Source: Streptomyces rapamycinicus NRRL 5491 (GTDB lineage: Bacteria > Actinomycetota > Actinomycetes > Streptomycetales > Streptomycetaceae). Taken from it: 64,000 bases of DNA. The notes below the pieces were generated by a model. That model did no database searches, was not told the DNA's origin, and was given only the letters and a program-made list of their open reading frames with translations. The position numbers were made by a program, and so were the translations under genes. The stretch is taken from positions 6,386,001 to 6,450,000 of the forward strand of contig NZ_CP085193.1 of assembly GCF_024298965.1 (NCBI RefSeq). Direction: 5' to 3'. Below, one piece after another: positions 32,885-41,599 of the stretch (positions within the stretch are counted from its first letter, which is position 1; every line of letters starts with the position of its first letter).

Positions 32885-33667
32885 CTACAAAGGGTTCGGC
32901 CGTGACTTGACCGTTTTGAGGATCTTCTCGGCTGCCTGCTCCGGGTCTTCGTGTTCCCACACGCGGATGACGGACCAACCCGCGTTACGTAGTGCCTCGT
33001 CGGTCTCCGCGTCGCGAGCTCGATTTCCGGCGATCTTCTCCTGCCAGAACGCCGCGCCCTTCTTGGCGGGCCGGTGGTGTTCCGGGCAGCCATGCCAGTA
33101 GCAACCATCGACGAAGACGGCGACGTGTGCCTTTGTGAACACCACGTCGGCGGTCCGGCGCAGGTTGGGGAGCGGTCTGGCTCCCACGCGGTATCGCAGT
33201 CCGCGTCTGTGGAGCGCGGATCGCAACAGCTTCTCAGGCTTCGTGTCCCGTCCCTTGTTGGCGGACATGACCGCTCGGGAAGCGGGGGAGGACGCCCACG
33301 AGTCGGGGGGAACGGACTCGGTGGTCACGTAACCGGCGGCGTGAGCCATCCTCCATGCCTGCGCCAGGTTCGCGGCGCGAGTCGTGGCGTCTACCTCGCC
33401 GACATACCGTTCTTGCGTCTCGCCTTCCCGAGACCATCGCAGATAGGCGCGGATGCGGCGGGTGCTGCGGTATAGGCGCAGCGCGATGGACGCGCGCGCG
33501 TAACGGCCGTCGCCGATGTCGACCGCGCGAGCGAGCCGGCTACCGGCGGCCCGGTCCTGCTCAGCCGCTCGGGCCTCTCGGCCTACTCCCGCTCTCGGCT
33601 TCCACGCCCGATCGGGAGGCATCCGATCCTTCCAGCACCTCTGTCGACCGCTCACGGCTTCGGTCAC
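32885..33667 (-). CDS. Vsr-type very short patch repair endonuclease
   Basis: About 260 residues from GTG 33667, which overlaps the methylase stop as GTGA; ATG 33622 is another possible start. The C-terminal 135 residues contain RAVMSANKGRDTKPEKLLRS, RRTADVVFTKAHVAVFVDGC, YWHGCPEHHRPAKKG and NAGWSVIRVWEHE, the T:G mismatch endonuclease fold with its catalytic Asp and zinc ligands. An N-terminal extension (RIRAYLRWSREGETQERYVG) is common in actinobacterial homologues. Vsr nicks T:G mismatches made by deamination of 5-methylcytosine, so it fits the adjacent cytosine methylase. Confidence 0.9.
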   Translation of the reverse strand: MTEAVSGRQRCWKDRMPPDRAWKPRAGVGREARAAEQDRAAGSRLARAVDIGDGRYARASIALRLYRSTRRIRAYLRWSREGETQERYVGEVDATTRAANLAQAWRMAHAAGYVTTESVPPDSWASSPASRAVMSANKGRDTKPEKLLRSALHRRGLRYRVGARPLPNLRRTADVVFTKAHVAVFVDGCYWHGCPEHHRPAKKGAAFWQEKIAGNRARDAETDEALRNAGWSVIRVWEHEDPEQAAEKILKTVKSRPNPL

Positions 33668-34974
33668 TTCCGCTTCTCCGGGTCCCCCAGAGCCCCAACC
33701 GACTTGAGAGCGTTGGCGACAGCTTCCGCGAAGGCCGCCCCGAGCTTGACGGGCACGGCGTTGCCCAACTGCCGCATCTTCTCGCCCCGCGGTCCGTCGA
33801 GAATCCAACGGTCAGGGAACGTCATGACTCGCGCGGTCTCACGCACGGTCATGTATCGGTATCCGTCCCCGCCCCCGAAGTTGACAAAGTTGACGTCGTC
33901 AAGCTGCATGACGGATTCCCCGCCCGGTACGCCATGCACCCCCGCCTTGACGGTCTTCGCGGGCCGGTCCAGCACGTTCGGGGTGTGCCCGGTGTACATG
34001 CGAGCTCCAGGCCACCCAACGTGGTCGGTGATACCGTCCACTTCGATCTTTTTCTCGACGGCTTCCTCCGTAACGTACGGAAGTGGCTTCCCCTCGTTCT
34101 CGTCGATTCCCGCGATGGCGTCTCGCAGCGTGCGCCACGGCTCCAGCTTCAGCTTCTCCTTGACCTTCTCGTTCTCGTAGTCGAGTTCGGGAAGGTTGGC
34201 GATGACGCGTTTGCGAACATCGGCGGGCACCTTGTGCCGCTTCCAGTATGGTCCACCCTCACGCATGGAGTGGATCATCGACTCAGCGGAGTGCGTCTTT
34301 GCGGGCATGAACTTTTCCCAGTCGACATCGAGGTCAGCGCGGAACGCGACGATGATCACTCGATTCCGAATCTGAGGTACGCCGTAGTCAGCCGCGTTGA
34401 CCTCCATCTCCTTGACGACGTATCGCTCCGAAAGGTCAACCGATTCGTTGGCGATCAGCTTCTCAAGGAGTTCGTTGTGGTCTTCCCACGCGGCGTCCTC
34501 GTCGCGCTCCACGAAGGGGAGGCTCAGTTCATTCAGGATATAGTTGAAATATGGTTTGAAAGAGGGGCGAAGCAGGCCGCGAACGTTCTCGCAGATGACT
34601 GCCTTGGGCCTCATTTCCCGAATGGCACGGAACATCTCTGGGAACATGTTCCGCTTGTCCTCTGTCCCCTTGTGGACTCCCCCCAGACTGAAGGGTTGGC
34701 AGGGTGGTCCACCGGCGAGAACGTCGACCTCTTCGGTAACGTGCTCGCTGAAGTCGATTTTGCTCACGTCGCCGGAGACGAGTGGCCACCCCTTCTCGGG
34801 CTCCTTGGGGTTCGGCGGGTTGTCCTTCAGGGACTGGCAGGCCCGCGGGGCCAACTCGTTCACCAGGAGCGGACGGAAGCCCGCCGCGTGCACAGCCATC
34901 GCGAGCCCCCCGCCGCCGGCGAACAGCTCGACACACGTCCCTACCTCTTGGCGTTCTTCTCGCAGCTCGGGCAT
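33664..34974 (-). CDS. DNA (cytosine-5) methyltransferase of a type II R-M system
   Basis: 436 residues from ATG 34974. Motifs in order: I (CVELFAGGGGLAMAVHAAG), IV (LAGGPPCQPFSLGG, catalytic Cys), VI (AVICENVRGLL), VIII (QIRNRVIIVAFR), a target recognition region, then IX-X (RETARVMTFPDRW, QLGNAVPVKLGAAFAEAVAN). It transfers a methyl group to C5 of cytosine and would protect host and prophage DNA from the divergent nuclease. The target is unproven; if the pair follows Eco29kI it would be CCGCGG. Overlap with the Vsr gene suggests coupled expression. Confidence 0.92.
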   Translation of the reverse strand: MPELREERQEVGTCVELFAGGGGLAMAVHAAGFRPLLVNELAPRACQSLKDNPPNPKEPEKGWPLVSGDVSKIDFSEHVTEEVDVLAGGPPCQPFSLGGVHKGTEDKRNMFPEMFRAIREMRPKAVICENVRGLLRPSFKPYFNYILNELSLPFVERDEDAAWEDHNELLEKLIANESVDLSERYVVKEMEVNAADYGVPQIRNRVIIVAFRADLDVDWEKFMPAKTHSAESMIHSMREGGPYWKRHKVPADVRKRVIANLPELDYENEKVKEKLKLEPWRTLRDAIAGIDENEGKPLPYVTEEAVEKKIEVDGITDHVGWPGARMYTGHTPNVLDRPAKTVKAGVHGVPGGESVMQLDDVNFVNFGGGDGYRYMTVRETARVMTFPDRWILDGPRGEKMRQLGNAVPVKLGAAFAEAVANALKSVGALGDPEKRK

Positions 34975-35099
34975 GAGAGAAGCATACCGCGGAGTTTGTG
35001 ATCATGGTGACCCATCCCGCAACTTGCCTCGCGTGTCCCCCAGTTGCACCAGATAGGCTGCGCCGTGATCAGGAATTTCGTAGCGGGCGAGGTGCTCAG

Positions 35100-35975
35100 A
35101 TGACCGACGGGTACAGCGATCAGTTCCGGCTCAGCATCACGGAGGCGCTGAGCAAGCAGCTATACGCCGCCCTGAAGCGCTTGGAGCCCGCGCCCCTCAC
35201 GCAGGAAAACCTCGACGCCCTCGCCCCTCAGGCCGAGAAGCTTGGTCTCCCCAACATGTCAGGGGTGTATCAGCTATTCCGGCAGTTGCCCGGCGAGGAG
35301 CGCCAGCTCACCTATGTGGGAAAGGCTGACGAGCCACTCCCCGATCGTCTTGGAAACCACCTTTACAAGCTCTCCGGGCGAGAGGGTATTTCCATTGACG
35401 AGATGTCGTTCAAGTGCCTGTTTGTCGAAGAGGACCTCTCCTCCGTCTCTCCGGAAAAGATGCTGATCAAGGAGCACCTCAAAACCGGAAAGATCGTCTG
35501 GAACAATCGCGGCTTCGGTAACAACGACCCCGGGCGCAATCGCGATCGGACTGTGATCAAGAGCAACCACTTCGATCTTGAGTTCCCCATCGACCTTTCC
35601 CGAAGGGTGGAGGGGCTCACACCGGGGGTTCAGTCACTGCACCAGGTGCTAGGGGATATCAAGAGTGGCATACCGTTCAACTTCCGCTTCAAACACTCGG
35701 CCGCCTTTAAGGAGCTGCTTGTCACCGTTCCAGACGGGGAGATGACCGTAGACGAAGCGTTTCGCTTCGTCGCGCAGTACCTGCCCGAAAAATGGCAAAT
35801 CTGTGCTCTGCTCGGCTGGGCGATCATGTACGACGACAGCCCCTCCACTTACCCCAGTGCCCGGCATTACTACCGGCTTGACGGGGTCTCCACTCAGAAG
35901 CCGAAGACTCGAAAGCCCAGCAAGAGTGAGACGGAAGACGCGGTCGAGGACGAGGACGCTGAGTTCGCCGAGTAA
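35100..35975 (+). CDS. Eco29kI-family GIY-YIG restriction endonuclease
   Basis: 291 residues from ATG 35100 with GCGAGGTG upstream. The GIY-YIG pieces are GVYQLFRQLPGEERQ and LTYVGKADE, followed by LPDRLGNHLYKL with the family Arg, then KEHLKTGKIVWNNRGFGNN and PGRNRDRT containing the Glu/Asn/Arg catalytic set. Eco29kI is a GIY-YIG nuclease that cuts CCGCGG; this protein is a likely relative. It faces away from the methylase with 125 bases between starts, where control of R versus M expression would lie. Base composition is lower in GC than its neighbours, consistent with acquisition. Confidence 0.82.
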   Translation: MTDGYSDQFRLSITEALSKQLYAALKRLEPAPLTQENLDALAPQAEKLGLPNMSGVYQLFRQLPGEERQLTYVGKADEPLPDRLGNHLYKLSGREGISIDEMSFKCLFVEEDLSSVSPEKMLIKEHLKTGKIVWNNRGFGNNDPGRNRDRTVIKSNHFDLEFPIDLSRRVEGLTPGVQSLHQVLGDIKSGIPFNFRFKHSAAFKELLVTVPDGEMTVDEAFRFVAQYLPEKWQICALLGWAIMYDDSPSTYPSARHYYRLDGVSTQKPKTRKPSKSETEDAVEDEDAEFAE

Positions 35976-35989
35976 CGTCGCTGAACTGG

Positions 35990-36034
35990 CAGCGTGCTCC
36001 GCCCACAGCGACAAGCTGTGGGCGGAGCACGCTG
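35990..36034. terminator. 20-bp perfect hairpin, bidirectional terminator
   Basis: CAGCGTGCTCCGCCCACAGC and its exact complement flank the loop GACAA. It lies 14 bases after the restriction nuclease stop and 27 bases beyond the end of the leftward lysis genes, so it can stop transcription from both sides. Confidence 0.85.
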
Positions 36035-36061
36035 GACAGCGTCGAGTGCGCTCCTCTCGTT

Positions 36062-36319
36062 CTATCTGAGTTGGGCGAGTGCGGCGAGGACGAGACCGGC
36101 GAGGCCGACCAGGGCGCCGATGCTCGGCAGGGGCCATCGGCTCCGTTCGAGGGCGCCGAGGCGGGTCTCGTGGTCGACGAGTTGCCGGTCAGTCTGGTCG
36201 CTCCGCTGCACGAGCAAGGCGAGTGATCCATCGACCCGGGCGAACCCCTCGGCCATAGTGCCGCGTAGCTTCTCCAGCTCGATGGCGACGGACGGCTCGT
36301 GAGGGGCCGAATGGGTCAC
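36062..36319 (-). CDS. Small phage membrane protein with coiled coil (lysis region)
   Basis: 85 residues from ATG 36319, overlapping the upstream holin-like gene by 4 bases. Residues 10-60 are amphipathic and charged (IELEKLRGTMAEGFARVDG, QTDRQLVDHETRLGALERS), followed by one C-terminal transmembrane helix (IGALVGLAGLVLAALAQL). The shape resembles small spanin- or holin-associated proteins in actinophage lysis cassettes. Function is assigned by position only. It is the last gene of the late operon. Confidence 0.65.
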   Translation of the reverse strand: MTHSAPHEPSVAIELEKLRGTMAEGFARVDGSLALLVQRSDQTDRQLVDHETRLGALERSRWPLPSIGALVGLAGLVLAALAQLR

Positions 36320-36552
36320 GCGCTACCGTCCCCGTTGTTGTCAGCCAGGCCGAGGCCGACGCGGTCGAGTAGGGCCTCGACGGCGGGCAGTGCCATCACG
36401 CGGGCGAGGCCACCGGCAACGGCGAGGGCGCCGGCGACCCATGGCAGGGACGTGGGGATGCCGGACGCGTTGACGATGGCGGGCAGGGCGACGGCGAACG
36501 CGACGACCCCCTGAATCAGGGTGTGGACGGTGCGCTTATTGGCGGAGGACAC
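36316..36552 (-). CDS. Holin-like membrane protein
   Basis: 78 residues from ATG 36552. Two hydrophobic segments (TLIQGVVAFAVALPAIV and LPWVAGALAVAGGLARVMAL) flanked by a basic N-terminus (SSANKRTVH) and a polar tail (GLADNNGDGSA). Size, topology and position directly after the endolysin gene match small actinophage holins, which form membrane lesions at lysis time. The gene starts 7 bases beyond the endolysin stop. Confidence 0.75.
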   Translation of the reverse strand: MSSANKRTVHTLIQGVVAFAVALPAIVNASGIPTSLPWVAGALAVAGGLARVMALPAVEALLDRVGLGLADNNGDGSA

Positions 36553-36559
36553 AGGTACC

Positions 36560-37300
36560 TCACTTCACGATATTGAGAGTCTGACCGGCGTAGATCCGGT
36601 TCGGATTGCTGATGCCGTTCGCCTTGGAGAGCTTGGCGACGGTCGTCCCGAACTTGGTCGCGATTCCTGACAGGGTGTCCCCGCTCTTGACCTTGTACGT
36701 GGTGGTCTTGCTGCCGCTCGACGACGTGCTGCCGCCGGTCGAGCCGCTGCTCGACTTGGTCGCCCAGGCGCGCAAGGCGGCCCGGTTGGCAAATTTGCCG
36801 ACGTTGGTGTCGAGCGGCCGGTCGGCGTGCTGGTGGAAGGTCCATGCGGCCGAGATGCGCGGCTTGCCAGCGGTGACGTAGTCGGCGATCCACAGGGCGT
36901 CGCCGGCGTTGCTGGTGGTGTCCCGGCGGGTCCAGTAGTCGAGGTTGCAGTACAGGCCGACCCGGTGCGTCTTGCCTCGCAGTCGCTTGACCTCGGCAAG
37001 GAATCTGTCCTTGTCCGCGCAGCTCACCCCGGGGTCTTCCCAGTCGGCGAACAGGGGGTCGCCCTCGACGCTGGCGCACTTCTCGACGAAGTACGCGGCC
37101 TGCGCGGTCATGCTGCCCGGGCGAAGGAAGTGATAGGAGCCAACGACCAGGCCAGCCGCGCGAGCGTGCGCGACCTGATCGCGCATCTTCGGGTTGACGT
37201 ACGAGGTGCCTTCGGTGGCCTTGACGAACACGAAGTCGAGGCCGGAGGTGCTGAACGTTGCGGATTGGTAGGACGAGACGTCAATGCCTTTGACGGTCAC
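36560..37300 (-). CDS. Endolysin: GH25 muramidase with C-terminal LysM
   Basis: 246 residues from ATG 37300. Residues 1-175 are a glycoside hydrolase 25 domain: GIDVSSYQ at the start, [22 protein letters not shown], and the catalytic pair in FADWEDPG. A Ser/Gly linker follows ([15 protein letters not shown]), then one LysM repeat ([20 protein letters not shown] to [11 protein letters not shown]). It cleaves the glycan chain of peptidoglycan during lysis; no signal peptide is present, so export depends on the holin. It is the first gene of the lysis cassette in the direction of transcription. Confidence 0.93.
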   Translation of the reverse strand: MTVKGIDVSSYQSATFSTSGLDFVFVKATEGTSYVNPKMRDQVAHARAAGLVVGSYHFLRPGSMTAQAAYFVEKCASVEGDPLFADWEDPGVSCADKDRFLAEVKRLRGKTHRVGLYCNLDYWTRRDTTSNAGDALWIADYVTAGKPRISAAWTFHQHADRPLDTNVGKFANRAALRAWATKSSSGSTGGSTSSSGSKTTTYKVKSGDTLSGIATKFGTTVAKLSKANGISNPNRIYAGQTLNIVK

Positions 37301-37366
37301 GGTGGGTGTCTCCAGACATGAAAAGAGCCCCTGCCTGCTGGCGAGGGGCGCACGGGTGAGAGCGGG

Positions 37367-38962
37367 TTAAGCGAGGGCGGCCCAGTACCGATTGGCGCCG
37401 TTTTCCATCGACGCGAGGGTGATGGATGCGGGCGCCGTGGCGGCGCCGGTCGAGTAGACGCCGAAGCGGCGGACGGCCGTGTATCCGAAGACGTTCGGCG
37501 GGGCGCCGGCGCCGGATTCGGCGGCGAGCAGCAGCGGGCCGTCGCCGGTCGTGGTGTTGTACTGCAACCGCCACGCGACGTAATAGACGCCGGCGGGGGC
37601 GGAGTAGGCGGCGGTGAGCGGCGAGGTGATCGTCGCGCCGCCGGCGGTGTGGACTTCGGCCGGTTCATAGGCAGCGGTCGACATGTCTCCGGTCGCCGCG
37701 ACGCGGCTGCCGCTGCTGTTGTAGATCGCGGCCCATGATCCGGTGAGCAGACCGCCGGCGTAGCCGGTGGCGAACCACACGATGCGGGTCAGCGTCGCGG
37801 GTACGCGCAGGATGACGGCGGTGACCCGTATGGGGCCGCTGCCGGGGTACAGGCCGGTTGACTGGCCGAGGGCGGGGTCGAATGCCCATCCTGCGAGGCC
37901 ATGGTCGGAGGGGAGCCACTCGCCGCCGCCGAGGGCGTCCACGTATGACTTGCGGGCGAGGTGGTTGTCGGCGGTCGGCGCGGCGGTGGACGACGGGACG
38001 CTCGAAAAGGTCTTCGTGCCGCTGATGGTTTGGGTACCGGCGAGCAGAACGGCGGCGGTGGTGAGCGGGTACCGGGCGTCGGCCGCAGCCTGCGTGAGCG
38101 CTCCGACGTCCGCAGCGGTGAGGTTGACGATGCCGGTGTACCCGTTGACGGACGCCACCGCGCCCCCGCCGGAGGACTCCGGGAGCTGCGCGGCGGGCAC
38201 CTTGCCGGACGCGTCGAGCTGCGCCACGCCGCCGGCGGCGCCGACCGCGGTCGAGGGAATCGCCCCGACGTCGGCCGCGGCGAGCACGACGGCGGCCTGC
38301 GACTGGCCGTTGACGGACTGGACGACACCGGGTGCCCCGTCCCGGCCGGGGGCGCCCTGCTCGCCGCGGGGGCCGGCCTCGCCGGCCGGGCCGACCAGGG
38401 AGGCGAGCCACTGCTCGCGGGTGCCGGGGAATCCGGCCGCGACGGCGACGGCGTACGCGTCGGCGCCCGGTGCGCCCGGTGCGCCCGTGGCGCCGGTATC
38501 GCCCTGGACGCCGGCGGGGCCGATCAGGGAGGCGAGCCACTCGGCGACGGTGCCGACGAATCCCTGCTCGACCGCTACCTCGTACGCCGAGTCGCCCCTG
38601 ACTGCCACGTAATTGGGCTTGCCGGGGTCGGTGGGGGCGATGTCGGCGAGGTCAGCGGCAGGGTGTTCGGCCGGTAGCAGGATGGCGTACGAGCGGTTCG
38701 AGGTGACGCCGGCGAGCTGCTCGGTGACGACGTAGGCCCACCCGTCGGGGTCCATGTCGGGGGCGTCGGTGGCGGGGAGGACGACGGAGATTGCGCCCGT
38801 GGCGTCGAGCTGGGCCACGACGGGCCCGCCGAGGATCACGTCGGCGTCGGGGAAGGTCAGAACGGCTGGCGCGCGGAAGGTCACGCTGCCGGTCAGGGGG
38901 GTGCCGTCCGGCAGGAGGTATCGGCCGGTGACTTTCACGGTGGGGATGGACTCGGGCAGCAC
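37367..38962 (-). CDS. Tail fibre with collagen-like segments
   Basis: 531 residues from GTG 38962, with a GGAGACG-like site. The N-terminus (VTGRYLLPDGTPLTGSVTF) resembles phage base-plate attachment domains. Residues about 125-230 have two parallel blocks, each with an EWLASLIGPAG- or EQWLASLVGPAG-type sequence followed by Gly-X-Y collagen triplets (GATGAPGAPGADAY, GPRGEQGAPGRDGAPG). The C-terminal 200 residues are beta-rich with many Gly, Thr and Tyr. It is probably the receptor-binding fibre or a fibre adaptor. Confidence 0.75.
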   Translation of the reverse strand: MLPESIPTVKVTGRYLLPDGTPLTGSVTFRAPAVLTFPDADVILGGPVVAQLDATGAISVVLPATDAPDMDPDGWAYVVTEQLAGVTSNRSYAILLPAEHPAADLADIAPTDPGKPNYVAVRGDSAYEVAVEQGFVGTVAEWLASLIGPAGVQGDTGATGAPGAPGADAYAVAVAAGFPGTREQWLASLVGPAGEAGPRGEQGAPGRDGAPGVVQSVNGQSQAAVVLAAADVGAIPSTAVGAAGGVAQLDASGKVPAAQLPESSGGGAVASVNGYTGIVNLTAADVGALTQAAADARYPLTTAAVLLAGTQTISGTKTFSSVPSSTAAPTADNHLARKSYVDALGGGEWLPSDHGLAGWAFDPALGQSTGLYPGSGPIRVTAVILRVPATLTRIVWFATGYAGGLLTGSWAAIYNSSGSRVAATGDMSTAAYEPAEVHTAGGATITSPLTAAYSAPAGVYYVAWRLQYNTTTGDGPLLLAAESGAGAPPNVFGYTAVRRFGVYSTGAATAPASITLASMENGANRYWAALA

Positions 38963-38975
38963 GTGCCGCGTCTCC

Positions 38976-39959
38976 TTACTCGTCGATGGGGTGCAGACCA
39001 GGCTCAGCGGCCGGTGCCGGCGGTGCCGGTTCGGGCTCGGGGAAGGGGACCGGCGCGGGGAAGGGGGGAGGTTGCACGGGTGCCTCGACGCCCTGCCCGG
39101 GGCCGTCCTCCTCGGCTACCCGGGCAGCGAACATCGGGGCGACAGCGGCGGGAGGCGCGGGGATCTCCGACGCTGCGTAGGTGCGGCGGGTGTAGCCACC
39201 GAGGCAGTTGCAGAGCACGCCATCGGTACCGGACTTCTGCCGGGCCTGGATGCGCACGAACACGAGCTGCTCGAACTCGGCGCGGTCGAGGGGGAAGGTG
39301 TACCAGGCCGTTTTGTAGACAGGGTTCGGTGCCGACGATGCGGCCGAGACGGAATCGGTGTCGATGTCGGTCCAGCCTGATTCGCTGGCGAGGCGATACT
39401 GCACTTTCACCTCGCAGGTGCTGCCCGGGGCGGCGCCGAATTCGAGCTGCACCGTGGCGACGGGGTTGTGCGCCTGGATCGAGGCGAACCAGCAGTTTTG
39501 AAATGAGCTGCTGGTGATGGACTGGCCGCCGGCGGGGAGCGGCTGAAACGACATGGGCAGGGCAGGTGATCCGATGCCGCGGCCCGAGGTGGTGTCATCG
39601 CCGATCACGATGTGCCCGGTGCGGTCCCAGATGCTCACGGCCTGCGTGCCGGCGCCGCCTGTCTGAGCGGACGGGCTCGCTCGGATGGTGAACGCCGTTG
39701 TTCCGTCCTCGCGCTGCATGATGACGCCCTGCTGTGGGGTGCCGTCGGGGTGGTTCCAGAACGAACCGAACTGGCCGACACCGAACAGGCCGGTTCCGTC
39801 GGGGGCGAGGACTTCCAGTGATCCGCCCTCGGCGATGGTCACGCGGCCGTTGGTGATCCTGTTGAGGGCGGGCCGCATCTGTGCGCGGCCGGAGAGTTCG
39901 CGCACCTGTCTTTCGAGGGCGCGTATGCGGTCGAGGATGTCCTGCGGGATTGCTGCCAC
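38976..39959 (-). CDS. Minor tail / fibre-associated protein
   Basis: 327 residues from ATG 39959. It starts with a short coiled coil (ILDRIRALERQVRELSGRAQ), typical of trimerising tail proteins, followed by a beta-rich body (RVTIAEGGSLEVLAPDGTGL) and a Pro/Glu-rich C-terminal tail (PPFPAPVPFPEPEPAPPAP). Its position between the fibre gene and a base-plate type gene suggests a structural role at the tail tip. No enzymatic motif is visible. Confidence 0.65.
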   Translation of the reverse strand: MAAIPQDILDRIRALERQVRELSGRAQMRPALNRITNGRVTIAEGGSLEVLAPDGTGLFGVGQFGSFWNHPDGTPQQGVIMQREDGTTAFTIRASPSAQTGGAGTQAVSIWDRTGHIVIGDDTTSGRGIGSPALPMSFQPLPAGGQSITSSSFQNCWFASIQAHNPVATVQLEFGAAPGSTCEVKVQYRLASESGWTDIDTDSVSAASSAPNPVYKTAWYTFPLDRAEFEQLVFVRIQARQKSGTDGVLCNCLGGYTRRTYAASEIPAPPAAVAPMFAARVAEEDGPGQGVEAPVQPPPFPAPVPFPEPEPAPPAPAAEPGLHPIDE

Positions 39960-41063
39960 TTACGCGGCCTCCAGATACAGGCGGGCCGACTCGGGTCGGC
40001 CGCGTTCGGGTGGGGTGATGGCGAGGCCGACGACGCGGTACCGGGCGTCGAGCGGTACGGGGTGCCACAGGTCCCGGATGCGGACGCGTACGGTCGAGCC
40101 GAGCATCGCGGGGGAGATGGGCGCGCGGGTCATGTCGAGGGTGATCTCGGGGACAACCGTCCCGGACCGGGCGGCGGCGAGGTCCGCGGCGGCGTGCGCG
40201 TCGAGCGTGGCCTGCTGCTCGACGGTCGAGTAATCGCTGCTGCCGTCCAGCCGCGGCCATCCGTCGGCGATGTCCTGTTCCGCGAGCTGAAGCGCGGACA
40301 TGAGGGGGACGCTGTCGGCGGTCTGGTTGGTGTTGTTCGTCGCGCCCCTGCTCTGCCACGCGTTCGCCCGGACCGTGGCGTCAACGGGCCACGAGTACGA
40401 AGTGATCGGGCCCGGATAGTCGAGGACGACGTCGGCGTGCCCGGTACGGATCGTGGGCGTGCCGAGCTGCAACTGCTTCACGCGGCGGCCGTCGGCGTCC
40501 CGGTACGAGGCGATGCGCCACTCGAAACCGTCCTCGACTGCGCCGAGCTGGTCGATAAGGTCCCGGATCACTGGCAGGTCGTAGCGGCTGAACTTCCGCT
40601 CGCGCAGGACGCCGGATACGGCGGTGTCGTACTCGATGCTCAAGTCGCCGCCGGGGGTGTTCTGCACGTAGTCGAGCAGGCCGCGGACGATGTCGTACTG
40701 ATCGGTCGGCGCGGTGGTTTCGAGAGAGTCGTACAGCAGCCGGTGCGAGAGGTAGGTGTCCCAGGTGCCGGCCTGTATCTGTACGCCGAGGTTTCCGCGG
40801 CCTGTTGCGGCAAGGGTGGCGGTCCACAGGACGCCGCCCCACCACAGCTCGCGCCCTCGCTCGATCCATACGGCGGTGCGGCCCGGGACGATGGCAGCCC
40901 GGGCCCGCGCGGCTGTTGCAGCGTTCGGGATCGGCACCGTGCCGGACATGGCGCCGGCCTTGCCTATGTAGTCGTCGAGGGCGAGCTGCTGCACGGGCAG
41001 CGCGTCGAGGACTTGATCGGATCGCAGGTCGGATAGCAAGAGGCGATAGGGAGGGGACGACAA
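39960..41063 (-). CDS. Minor tail protein (tail-tip / Gp37-like)
   Basis: 367 residues from ATG 41063; the stop is directly next to the next gene start. The sequence ([40 protein letters not shown]) matches the layout of actinophage tail proteins that follow Dit, sometimes called ReqiPepy6 Gp37-like. These form part of the tail tip that contacts the host. I see no peptidase motif. Upstream on the same strand the operon is interrupted by a small opposite-strand gene. Confidence 0.7.
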   Translation of the reverse strand: MSSPPYRLLLSDLRSDQVLDALPVQQLALDDYIGKAGAMSGTVPIPNAATAARARAAIVPGRTAVWIERGRELWWGGVLWTATLAATGRGNLGVQIQAGTWDTYLSHRLLYDSLETTAPTDQYDIVRGLLDYVQNTPGGDLSIEYDTAVSGVLRERKFSRYDLPVIRDLIDQLGAVEDGFEWRIASYRDADGRRVKQLQLGTPTIRTGHADVVLDYPGPITSYSWPVDATVRANAWQSRGATNNTNQTADSVPLMSALQLAEQDIADGWPRLDGSSDYSTVEQQATLDAHAAADLAAARSGTVVPEITLDMTRAPISPAMLGSTVRVRIRDLWHPVPLDARYRVVGLAITPPERGRPESARLYLEAA

Positions 41064-41181
41064 CGAGCACCCCCGTCCTCAACTGATGTGGCGATCAAGG
41101 GACAAGGAGAGTTACCGTAAAGGCGAGTTGGCAGGACAGCGGCAACGAGGACCGTTGAGAAGCTGCCAGCGCATCCAACTG

Positions 41182-41338
41182 CCCGAGGAGTTGCCTCGGG
41201 GACCGACGGCGCGGTTTGAGCGTTCCTCCGGGGGCGCGTCGCGGTAAAGATGAGTCCTGACGCTAGGTCTCAGCAGACCATCGCGAGGTGGTCGAGCTGA
41301 GGCTGCCCCGCCGATGGTCGACCACCCTTACTGAAAGG
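41182..41338 (+). promoter_or_regulatory. Leader of the inserted plus-strand gene with two inverted repeats
   Basis: CCCGAGG/CCTCGGG (41,182-41,200, 5-base loop) and GGTGGTCGA/TCGACCACC (41,287-41,326, 22-base loop) lie between the tail genes and the small plus-strand gene. The first could end leftward transcripts or start independent control; the second lies just before the ribosome site GAAAGGG. Confidence 0.45.
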
Positions 41339-41347
41339 GTTCGGCCA

Positions 41348-41599
41348 GTGCGTTTCTCCGCCTCCGCCACTCGGGCGCTGCTAGTTATCCTGGCATTCGT
41401 CTCATCAGTGCTCGTCGGTGTTGTGGCGGGCATTCTCTCCTACGCAAACGGCGCTCTTGTTCCGGGTGCTGTGCTGTACGGCGGTGGAGCGCTCGTTGCC
41501 TGGATGACGCTGAGTCTCATGGTCATGGGCGCTCTTGGTTGGCTCGATGGCGGTGATTCTGGAACCTCGTCTACGTCACGCCAGAACGTAGGTAGCTGA
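41348..41599 (+). CDS. Small two-helix membrane protein, opposite-strand cargo gene
   Basis: 83 residues from GTG 41348, with GAAAGGG 8 bases upstream; an in-frame ATG at 41288 is less likely. A short basic N-terminus (VRFSASATR) precedes two hydrophobic segments (ALLVILAFVSSVLVGVVAGI and LVAWMTLSLMVMGALGWL) and a polar Ser/Thr tail. It is on the strand opposite to all tail genes around it, overlaps the end of the next tail gene by 24 bases and is less GC-rich. This is the pattern of a lysogenic conversion or superinfection-exclusion gene. The function is unknown. Confidence 0.65.
   Translation: MRFSASATRALLVILAFVSSVLVGVVAGILSYANGALVPGAVLYGGGALVAWMTLSLMVMGALGWLDGGDSGTSSTSRQNVGS

Noticed and set aside
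33355..35001. Plus-strand ORF of 548 residues across the methylase
   Set aside because: Antisense of the cytosine methylase whose motifs I-X are intact on the minus strand.
35100..35975. Homing endonuclease of the GIY-YIG type
   Set aside because: The divergent methylase and Vsr genes and the Eco29kI-like catalytic block fit a restriction enzyme better.
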